DNA of 11,191 nt from Asaia bogorensis. Lineage in GTDB: Bacteria; Pseudomonadota; Alphaproteobacteria; Acetobacterales; Acetobacteraceae. The notes under the pieces are model-generated. The model saw only the letters and a program-made list of their open reading frames with translations. It did not search any database and was not told the origin of the DNA. A program made the translations under genes and the position numbers. The stretch's first letter is position 1. The number at the start of each line of letters is the position of its first letter. Where the stretch lies: contig CAMCZJ010000091.1 in the NCBI GenBank assembly GCA_945886995.1, positions 1 through 11,191 of the forward strand, given 5' to 3'. Of the stretch, positions 1 to 5,632 are shown piece after piece.

Positions 1-1173
1 CATGATGATGCCAACCACCAGCGCCGGTAGGCCGCACAGCAAGAAACCAACGCCATGGCTATTCGTGATGGCAAGCTGCGCCGCATAGATCACGGGCAGG
101 ATGAAGGCGCCAACCTGGCCGAAGGACAGCACGCCACCCGTCGCAGCACCCCGCATGCCGGGCGGTGCCAGCCGCGCCGCTTCTGACAACAGCACACCAT
201 GCCAGGACATGGCGGTGGCGCTCATGCCCGTGGCGATAGTGGCAATCAGCAAGGGTGACCAATCCGTAGCGTAAAGGCTCATCAGCACCGCACTTACGGC
301 CATGCCAAGCGAAAGCCCCGCCATGATGCGGCGCGGCGATACACGGCCACTGCCAAGCCAACCCCAGAAGATGCGCATCGGCACCGCAACCACCATGGCA
401 ATGGCGAACATCAGCCCCGCCGTTGCCAGATCGTAATTCAGCGCAGTCAGATACAGCACGTAATAGCTGGTGAAGGCGGTTTGCAGCCCGTTGAAGGCAA
501 AGCAGGCCAGCGACAATTCGCGCAAATCCTTGGATTTCAGCACCGCCGCCAGTGTGGTGCGGAAATCCGAAAAATGAAAGCTACGGCTAGGCACGCGGTC
601 AGAATCAAACTCACCACGCAGCGGTTCCAGCATCACGGCGAACAGGAAGCAAGCCCCTGCTGTGACCAGCAAAGCCCCACTCCAGCCCCAATACAAGGTC
701 ATCAGGGGGCCAAGCAGCCCAGCCAGCAAAAGCCCCGCCGGCACTGCGGTCTGCTTAATCGAAAACACCAAAGGCGCCTGTTGCGGCGGCGAATAACGCC
801 CGAGCAGATGCGAACTGGCAGGCGTGGAAGTCGCCGCACCGCCACCACCGATGATCGCAGATATCAGAAAGAACAGCAGCGGCCCCGCCGCCGCCAAAGC
901 CATTCCCAACGCCAGAAACACCAGCGCCACCTGACTCATGCGGAGCGCCCCATAGCGGATGATAAAGCTGCCGCAACCAAGCTGGAATACCAGCGATGCG
1001 AGCGCCGCCGCACCGACATAAACGCCGACCAGCGCCGGGTCTATGTGCAAATCCTCGATAATCGCGGGGGCGATAACCAGCGGCAGGGTGCGACCGATGG
1101 AAGCAAAGGTCTGCTGCACAAACATGGCGCCAAGCGCCAGGTACAGAAGCTTCTTGACCGTATCGGCGATCAT
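1..1173 (-). CDS. Major facilitator superfamily transporter, C-terminus cut by window edge
   Basis: This is an inner-membrane secondary transporter with an unknown substrate. Reading the minus strand from the ATG at 1173 gives 391 residues without a stop, so only the last few residues are missing, since MFS proteins are usually about 400 aa. The protein is a run of hydrophobic helices with a charged central loop at about residues 184-218, the usual 6+6 helix layout. A motif-A-like loop (GCGSFIIRYGALR, residues 67-79) follows helix 2, and SIKQTAVPAG (138-147) resembles the helix 5 segment common in proteobacterial MFS carriers of the CynX/YbfB-like kind. A second half-repeat of the loop (FWGWLGSGRVSPRR) lies near residues 269-282. 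The ribosome site is weak, a GGGG run about 14 nt upstream. The gene lies downstream of the cupin/receptor pair on the same strand, but a likely terminator and a repeat separate them, so it may have its own promoter. Family is secure; substrate is not known. Confidence 0.9.
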   Translation of the reverse strand, partial: MIADTVKKLLYLALGAMFVQQTFASIGRTLPLVIAPAIIEDLHIDPALVGVYVGAAALASLVFQLGCGSFIIRYGALRMSQVALVFLALGMALAAAGPLLFFLISAIIGGGGAATSTPASSHLLGRYSPPQQAPLVFSIKQTAVPAGLLLAGLLGPLMTLYWGWSGALLVTAGACFLFAVMLEPLRGEFDSDRVPSRSFHFSDFRTTLAAVLKSKDLRELSLACFAFNGLQTAFTSYYVLYLTALNYDLATAGLMFAIAMVVAVPMRIFWGWLGSGRVSPRRIMAGLSLGMAVSAVLMSLYATDWSPLLIATIATGMSATAMSWHGVLLSEAARLAPPGMRGAATGGVLSFGQVGAFILPVIYAAQLAITNSHGVGFLLCGLPALVVGIIM

Positions 1174-1210
1174 GCGCGCAACATCACCCCGTAAAGGATA
1201 CCAAGCCTAG

Positions 1211-1261
1211 AGTATTTTCAAGCCAAGTGGAATCACATGGCGGCTCGGAAAATGCGATCAA
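1211..1261. repeat. Dispersed palindromic (REP-like) repeat, copy 1
   Basis: A 51-nt element matches 10157-10207 at 42 of 51 positions by hand alignment, in the same orientation. It folds as an outer stem of up to 8 bp (GTATTTTC with GAAAATGC, including one wobble), an asymmetric internal loop (AA against GGCTCG), an inner 8-bp stem (GCCAAGTG with CACATGGC, one A-A mismatch) and a GAAT loop. It sits between the receptor gene and the start of the MFS gene, outside any coding sequence. It looks like a short extragenic palindromic repeat family of this genome. Its function is unknown. Confidence 0.75.
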
Positions 1262-1263
1262 CC

Positions 1264-1316
1264 AAAACCTTAGTGCCGTTCCGGTGAACGCATGTGAACG
1301 GCAAGCGCACTAAAGG
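1264..1316 (-). terminator. Likely terminator of the cupin/receptor operon
   Basis: On the minus strand, downstream of the receptor stop at 1373, an imperfect hairpin is formed by CCTTTAGTGC (1316-1307) and GCACTAAGG (1276-1268), with a nested GCCGTTC/GAACGGC pairing (1302-1296 and 1281-1275), followed by a short TTTT (1267-1264). The T tract is short and the two pairings partly compete, so an intrinsic terminator is plausible rather than certain. Confidence 0.5.
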
Positions 1317-1372
1317 CGGGGATGGCCAGCAGCAGCCAAAGCCTGCCGCGGCCCACCCCTATGCGCTTCGCG

Positions 1373-2353
1373 CTATTCCACCCGGCCGATGCGGTTCACC
1401 GCCGCCTGCACGCGTTGGAAATCCGAATCCAGAAAATCCTGGAATGCCTTGCCGTCGCGGTGGTCCAGTTCCAGCCCCGCCGTTTCAAGCTGACGCAGCA
1501 ATTCCGCATCCTTCGCGACCGCTGCCGTAGCTTGGCGCCAAGCCTCACGCTCTGCCATCGGGGTTGCCGGTTGGCTGAAGATACCGACCCAAAGATAGAA
1601 CTCCACCTCAGCCAGGCCGAGTTCGAGCGCGGTTGGCACATCCGGCAGCAGCGCCACCCGGCGTGCCCCCGTATTGACCAAAGCCCGCATGGCGCCAGAG
1701 CGGATTTGCGGCGCCATCACCGCTGCCGTGCTTGCAGTTGCCGCGACATGCCCGCCCAGCACCGCCGTAATGGCAGGGCCGCCGCCGGAATAGGGCACAT
1801 GGTTCAGCCGGAACCCGCCGGCATGGGCCAGCATTTCAAAAGGCAGATGCACGGCGCTATAGGGGCCTGAAGACCCATAAGCGATTTGCCCTGGCCGGCG
1901 CTTCGCGTCTTCGGCGAATTCCTGGAAATTCCGCCAGGGTGCATCCGCCTTCACGACAATGATCAGCGGGTCGGCCGTCAGCAGCGCCACGGGCGCCAGA
2001 TTTGCGCGTTCAAAGGATGCTGGGCGCTGAAACAGCGCATCCGCCGCCGGGATTGAGGAATAGGAAACATGCGCGATCACGCCTGTATAGCCATCGGGCC
2101 GCGCCATGGCCCCGGCATTCATGCCAAGCGCACCGCCGGCGCCACCACGATTCTGCAGCACCACGGATTGGTTCCAATGGCGCTGGAGCACTGCACCATA
2201 GGGCCGGGCGATCAGGTCTGTCGCGCCACCAGGCGGAAAGGGCACGATGATGTTGACCGCGCGATTCGGAAAACCGGATTGCGCAAGGACAGGGGAAGCA
2301 ACGCCCGAGAGCGCCATGCCAAGCGCCTGCCGGCGAGTGAAAATCGGCTTCAT
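1373..2353 (-). CDS. Bug/TctC-family tripartite tricarboxylate transporter substrate-binding protein
   Basis: This is a periplasmic receptor that captures a small organic anion, in this family usually a carboxylate, or else an aromatic acid, amide or amino acid. Its 326 aa is normal for the family. The N-terminus (FTRRQALGMALSG, ending SPVLAQ near residue 25) is a signal peptide with a twin-arginine look, so Tat export is possible. Family hallmarks are VNIIVPFPPGGATD just after the signal, NRGGAGGALG near residues 68-77, and PDVPTALELGL in the last third. The ATG at 2353 overlaps the cupin stop by 4 nt, with a GCAGGG ribosome site 3 nt upstream, so the two are translationally coupled. No TctA or TctB membrane genes are visible. 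Such orphan receptors are abundant in Bordetella and Roseomonas-type genomes and may share a distant membrane complex or act in sensing. The ligand cannot be read from the sequence. Confidence 0.92.
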   Translation of the reverse strand: MKPIFTRRQALGMALSGVASPVLAQSGFPNRAVNIIVPFPPGGATDLIARPYGAVLQRHWNQSVVLQNRGGAGGALGMNAGAMARPDGYTGVIAHVSYSSIPAADALFQRPASFERANLAPVALLTADPLIIVVKADAPWRNFQEFAEDAKRRPGQIAYGSSGPYSAVHLPFEMLAHAGGFRLNHVPYSGGGPAITAVLGGHVAATASTAAVMAPQIRSGAMRALVNTGARRVALLPDVPTALELGLAEVEFYLWVGIFSQPATPMAEREAWRQATAAVAKDAELLRQLETAGLELDHRDGKAFQDFLDSDFQRVQAAVNRIGRVE

Positions 2354-2925
2354 GACCCTGCCCCCGGCGTCGCAAGCCCCTCAACCTCGCCTTCCGCGTT
2401 GCGGGAAAGGCCTTGTGCGGCAGCGCGCGCCAGAACGCTGGGTTCCCAGGCCACTTTGCCGGCATCAGGGCCGCCAATCAGGGTCAGCAATGTACCGCGC
2501 CCTTCCCCCACATAGCGGAAGCCCCGGTAAACGCCGACCGGAACGTGAATACAATCAAAGGGCTGCAGGATGATTTCCTGCTCGCCTGCCTCATTCAGCC
2601 AAGTCACCGCCCAGGGGCCGACCAGCGGCATGAAGACTTCCTCAGTCGTGTGGGAATGAAGCGAAGCGCCATTGCCGGGATCGCACTGGATCATGCCAAG
2701 ATTGAAGCCGATGGCGGGCAGCGGGATATTGGGCCGCAATTCGGGCAGGCTGGTTCGTTCCACCACCCCCATGCCGATCAGGTTAATCTTGAAGCGCCGG
2801 GCACCGTCAAGGCGGGAATCCACAAACGCTTCCTCTGACCCGTGGAGCTTGTGGAAGCGGGCGACATAGGATTCCATTTCCATGGGCGAGATATTGGGGG
2901 CGGGGGTGGTGCTTCCCTCCGGCAT
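2350..2925 (-). CDS. Cupin-domain protein, first gene of the receptor operon
   Basis: A 191-aa protein, probably cytosolic with no signal peptide, with one conserved cupin barrel at about residues 70-155. Cupin motif 1 is intact: G84, H90, H92 and E96 fit G(X)5HXH(X)3E. Motif 2 (DCIHVPVGVYRG, 124-135) keeps the PxG turn, but Arg134 stands where the usual third metal-binding histidine would be. A metal site, if present, must therefore be built from H90, H92, E96 and perhaps H127. Single-domain cupins include small dioxygenases, isomerases and regulatory binding proteins, and nothing here identifies a reaction. The start is well supported: AGGAGGAAG (2936-2928, minus strand) lies 2-5 nt before the ATG, the best ribosome site in the window. 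It overlaps the downstream receptor gene by 4 nt, so it may act on the same compound or sense it. That is inference from position only. Confidence 0.88.
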   Translation of the reverse strand: MPEGSTTPAPNISPMEMESYVARFHKLHGSEEAFVDSRLDGARRFKINLIGMGVVERTSLPELRPNIPLPAIGFNLGMIQCDPGNGASLHSHTTEEVFMPLVGPWAVTWLNEAGEQEIILQPFDCIHVPVGVYRGFRYVGEGRGTLLTLIGGPDAGKVAWEPSVLARAAAQGLSRNAEGEVEGLATPGAGS

Positions 2926-3190
2926 CGCTTCCTCCTGATGGCTGTTTTCGGCGAAGGCTCAGTCATCGGCAGGGTGGGAGTCAATGGGCGGGGCTAGCGC
3001 CCTGGTTGCAGGCGGGCAGGTGCGCGGGGCATTGCAAATTTGCCACAGTAGGTGACCGATGCGACACGGGCGGGGTGGAATGCCCATTCCAGCGTCGCAT
3101 CGGCGCTAATTCATGCTAAAGAGAAATGGTGAATGCGGGACTGATTCGGTTATCGAGTCTGTGTTTCCGCAACAGAGATGAGGAAAGACA
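2926..3190. promoter_or_regulatory. Divergent intergenic region with a large inverted repeat
   Basis: This 265-bp gap separates the minus-strand cupin operon from the plus-strand OmpA gene, so both promoters should lie here. It contains a perfect 10-bp palindrome, GCAAATTTGC (3034-3043). It also has a nested inverted repeat: CCGATGCGAC (3056-3065) with GTCGCATCGG (3094-3103), enclosing TGGAATG (3076-3082) and CATTCCA (3085-3091), which are separated by only CC. Either could be an operator or an RNA hairpin. The sequence AGGAAAG just before 3191 is the OmpA ribosome site. I could not assign -35/-10 boxes with confidence; a TTGACT on the minus strand at 2984-2979 has no convincing partner. Confidence 0.5.
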
Positions 3191-4264
3191 ATGACCTTTA
3201 AAAAGACCCTTCTGGCCGCTGCGGCGGTGGTAGCGCTGCCGGTGCTGGCGCAGGCCCAGCCGGTGAGCGGGCTTTATCTTGGCGCGGGCTTCGGTGCGAA
3301 TTACCTCGACAAGACAGATATGACAGGCACTTGGGACGGTGGTGCTGAGCGCCTTCAGGGTACAAGTGCTGAGTTTAGCTGGGGGTATGTGGGTGTACTC
3401 AGCCTTGGTTGGGGTTTCGGCAATGGTCTCCGCGCGGAAATCGAGGGCAACTATCGCTCGAACGACGTGGATTCATATAAGTTCGAAAACCGCACCCAGT
3501 CTGGCACAAACGGCACTGTTACCAGCTACGGTGCCATGTTGAACCTTATTTATGATATTAATTTGGGTAATGCCTTGGGCGGCTTAACGCCGTATGTAGG
3601 TATCGGCGGCGGCTACATCTGGCAGGACTACAAGGATGTTGGCAGCAAAGTGAACAGCACGGATGGCGATTTTTACAACGGAACTTCCGGCGCTTTTGGT
3701 GGTCAAGCCATTGTTGGGCTCTCGATGCCCATCTCATCGGTTCCGGGCTTGGCTCTGACAGCTGAGTATAGGTTTATGATGACTTCTGGTCATAACCTAG
3801 ACTCCAACACCGTGAATGGCGAGAAGCTTAAGGCCGATGTTGATGTGGACAATATGAACCACTCGCTCCTCGTTGGCCTGCGCTATGCTTTCAACGCCGC
3901 GCCGGCTGTTGCTACTGCTGCGGCACCGATGGCCACTGCCCGCACCTTCATGGTGTTCTTTGACTGGAGCAAGGCGGACCTGACGGACCGTGCCCGCCAG
4001 ATCATCGGTGAAGCCGCTTCTGCTCGTGGCCAGGGCGTGACCCGCATTGAAGTCAACGGCTTCACGGACCGTTCCGGCCCGGCTGACTACAACATGGGCC
4101 TTTCTGTCCGTCGCGCGAATGCGGTGGCGGCTGAGCTCGTGCGTCGTGGCGTGCCGCGGAATGAAATCGTGACCCGTGGCTTCGGCGAAGAAAACAACCT
4201 GGTGCCGACCGCCGATGGCGTGCGTGAACCGCAGAACCGCCGCGTGGAAATCATCCTGAAGTAA
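3191..4264 (+). CDS. OmpA-like outer membrane beta-barrel protein, tandem copy 1
   Basis: An outer membrane protein of 357 aa. Residues 1-22 form a signal peptide (KK, an Ala/Val-rich core, cleavage after AQA). Residues 23 to about 238 form an N-terminal barrel of the OmpA/OMP_b-brl type, with alternating Gly/aromatic strands (GLYLGAGFG, VLSLGWGFGNGLRAEIEG, LVGLRYAF). An Ala/Pro linker runs to about 249. Residues 250-357 are an OmpA peptidoglycan-binding domain with NGFTDRSG and the LSVRRANAV helix, which supply the Asp and Arg known in the family to hold diaminopimelate. The protein thus probably ties the outer membrane to the cell wall. The start has AGGAAAG 3 nt before the ATG. A second copy lies 224 bp downstream. 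The barrel part is locally AT-rich (25 G/C of 60 at 3541-3600), unlike the GC-rich C-terminal part. An intrinsic terminator follows, so it is probably transcribed alone. Confidence 0.93.
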   Translation: MTFKKTLLAAAAVVALPVLAQAQPVSGLYLGAGFGANYLDKTDMTGTWDGGAERLQGTSAEFSWGYVGVLSLGWGFGNGLRAEIEGNYRSNDVDSYKFENRTQSGTNGTVTSYGAMLNLIYDINLGNALGGLTPYVGIGGGYIWQDYKDVGSKVNSTDGDFYNGTSGAFGGQAIVGLSMPISSVPGLALTAEYRFMMTSGHNLDSNTVNGEKLKADVDVDNMNHSLLVGLRYAFNAAPAVATAAAPMATARTFMVFFDWSKADLTDRARQIIGEAASARGQGVTRIEVNGFTDRSGPADYNMGLSVRRANAVAAELVRRGVPRNEIVTRGFGEENNLVPTADGVREPQNRRVEIILK

Positions 4265-4292
4265 TTCAGGAAGATCCTCTATCGGTAGAATT

Positions 4293-4325
4293 GAGGGGGC
4301 ACCGCAAGGTGTCCTCTTTTTCTTT
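4293..4325 (+). terminator. Intrinsic terminator of OmpA copy 1
   Basis: A stem of nine pairs, GGGGGCACC (4295-4303) with GGTGTCCTC (4308-4316), including two G-T pairs, closes on a GCAA tetraloop and is followed directly by TTTTTCTTT. It starts 30 nt after the stop codon. This is a standard Rho-independent terminator and implies that the second OmpA gene has its own promoter between 4326 and 4466. I could not place that promoter with confidence. Confidence 0.85.
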
Positions 4326-4466
4326 GCTGGTTATGTGACCCATGCCGTTGCGTTGGATCCATCACGGCGATTAATTGCCCTTAGGGTTCAGGCGCTATCG
4401 TTAGGTTCTTGATCTGATCGCACCAAATAGATAACGTAGTTGTGAAGTTTGATCCTTTATTGATAC

Positions 4467-4488
4467 GGAAAGGCTCGCAGGGCCTTCC
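4467..4488 (+). promoter_or_regulatory. Hairpin abutting the OmpA copy 2 start codon
   Basis: GGAA-A-GGC (4467-4474) can pair with GCC-TTCC (4482-4488), leaving one bulged A and a loop of TCGCAGG. The 3' arm ends at the base before the ATG. The only ribosome-site-like sequence near the start, AGGG at 4479-4482, lies in or at the edge of the loop. The structure could modulate ribosome access, but the stem is only seven pairs and may be chance. Confidence 0.35.
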
Positions 4489-5559
4489 ATGACCATCAAG
4501 AAATACGCGCTGGCCGCGGCGGCTATTCTTTCATTGCCCCTACTGGCGGAGGCCCAGCCGATAAGCGGGCTTTACGTGGGTGGCGGCTTCGGTGCCAACT
4601 CCCTTGAAGGCACAGATATCACTGGCACTTATGGCGTGGACAGGACGGCTTTGCAGGGGGAAAGTGTTGATTTTGAATGGGGTTTTGGTGGGGTACTCAG
4701 CCTCGGCTGGGGCTATGGCAATGGTCTCCGCGCCGAAATTGAAGGCAGTTATCGGCGCAATGCAGTTTCTGAGAATACGCTGTCTGGGCGGAAGCAGTCG
4801 GGCGCCATGGGCACGGCCTATAGCTACGGCGTCATGGCCAATGTCCTTTATGATATTGACCTTGGCGGCGCGCTTGGCGGCATTTCGCCCTATATCGGTG
4901 CCGGTGCCGGCTATATCTGGCATCAATATTCCGATGTTGGTTACCGGGTAAGCCGCTCAAATGACAACACCTATCAGGGGACTGCTGGCGCGGCTGGGGG
5001 GCAGTTGATTGCCGGCGTTTCCTTGCCAATTGCTTCCGTGCCTGGGCTGAACCTGACAGCTGAATATCGTTTCCTGACAACGGCCGGCCATAGTTTTCGC
5101 CGCAATACGGTGGATGGTGTGATCAACCCCGCCGATGCGGAAGTGGACAACACCAACCAATCCATTCTGTTTGGCCTCCGCTATGCCTTCAATGCCGCAC
5201 CAACAGTTGTCGCCGCCGCGCCCGTCGCGGCCGCGCGAACCTTTCTTGTATTCTTTGATTGGAGCAAGGCGGATTTGACCGACCGCGCCCGGCAGGTCAT
5301 TGGTGAAGCGGCATCGTCCCGCGGCCAAGGTGTCACGCGCCTTGAGGTGAATGGCTTCACGGATCGTTCCGGTCCGGCGGAGTACAACATGCAACTTTCG
5401 ATCCGCCGCGCGAATGCGGTGGCGGCTGAACTGGTGCGCCGTGGCGTGCCGCGGAATGAAATCGTCACGCGCGGCTTCGGCGAAGAAAACAACCTGGTGC
5501 CGACCGCCGATGGCGTGCGGGAACCGCAGAACCGCCGCGTAGAAATCATTCTTCGGTAG
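4489..5559 (+). CDS. OmpA-like outer membrane beta-barrel protein, tandem copy 2
   Basis: A paralogue of the gene at 3191, 356 aa, with the same plan: signal peptide 1-22 (cleavage after AEA), barrel to about residue 237, Ala/Pro/Val linker, and OmpA-type peptidoglycan-binding domain at 249-356 (NGFTDRSG, LSIRRANAV). By hand alignment the final 108 residues match copy 1 at 100 positions, while the first 249 match at about 150, so the barrel has diverged far more than the wall-binding domain. The barrel loops differ most (around residues 91-100 and 152-162), as expected for surface-exposed loops. The ATG at 4489 is chosen because it opens a signal peptide aligned residue for residue with copy 1; its ribosome site is weak (AGGG) and within a possible hairpin. 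It has its own upstream region and terminator, so separate regulation from copy 1 is likely. Confidence 0.93.
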   Translation: MTIKKYALAAAAILSLPLLAEAQPISGLYVGGGFGANSLEGTDITGTYGVDRTALQGESVDFEWGFGGVLSLGWGYGNGLRAEIEGSYRRNAVSENTLSGRKQSGAMGTAYSYGVMANVLYDIDLGGALGGISPYIGAGAGYIWHQYSDVGYRVSRSNDNTYQGTAGAAGGQLIAGVSLPIASVPGLNLTAEYRFLTTAGHSFRRNTVDGVINPADAEVDNTNQSILFGLRYAFNAAPTVVAAAPVAAARTFLVFFDWSKADLTDRARQVIGEAASSRGQGVTRLEVNGFTDRSGPAEYNMQLSIRRANAVAAELVRRGVPRNEIVTRGFGEENNLVPTADGVREPQNRRVEIILR

Positions 5560-5586
5560 GCCGGCGGCTTTCTGTCGGAAGACATC

Positions 5587-5617
5587 AAAAGGGCGCTGCA
5601 AGGCGCCCTTTTTCTTT
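5587..5617. terminator. Bidirectional intrinsic terminator between convergent genes
   Basis: AAAAGGGCGC (5587-5596) pairs perfectly with GCGCCCTTTT (5603-5612) around the loop TGCAAG. The plus strand continues TTTTTCTTT, a strong terminator for OmpA copy 2. On the minus strand the same hairpin is followed by TTTT, so it can also end the glycosyltransferase transcript, whose stop is at 5633. Confidence 0.88.
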
Positions 5618-5632
5618 GTCACGCTGTACTTC

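Noticed and set aside
481..1194. Long plus-strand open frame of 237 codons
   Set aside because: It is antisense to the MFS gene, its product is rich in Gln, Arg and His with no fold-like pattern, and the opposite strand encodes a clear membrane protein.
1322..1870. Plus-strand open frame opposite the receptor gene
   Set aside because: The minus strand encodes a complete Bug/TctC receptor with all family motifs; the plus frame is its shadow.
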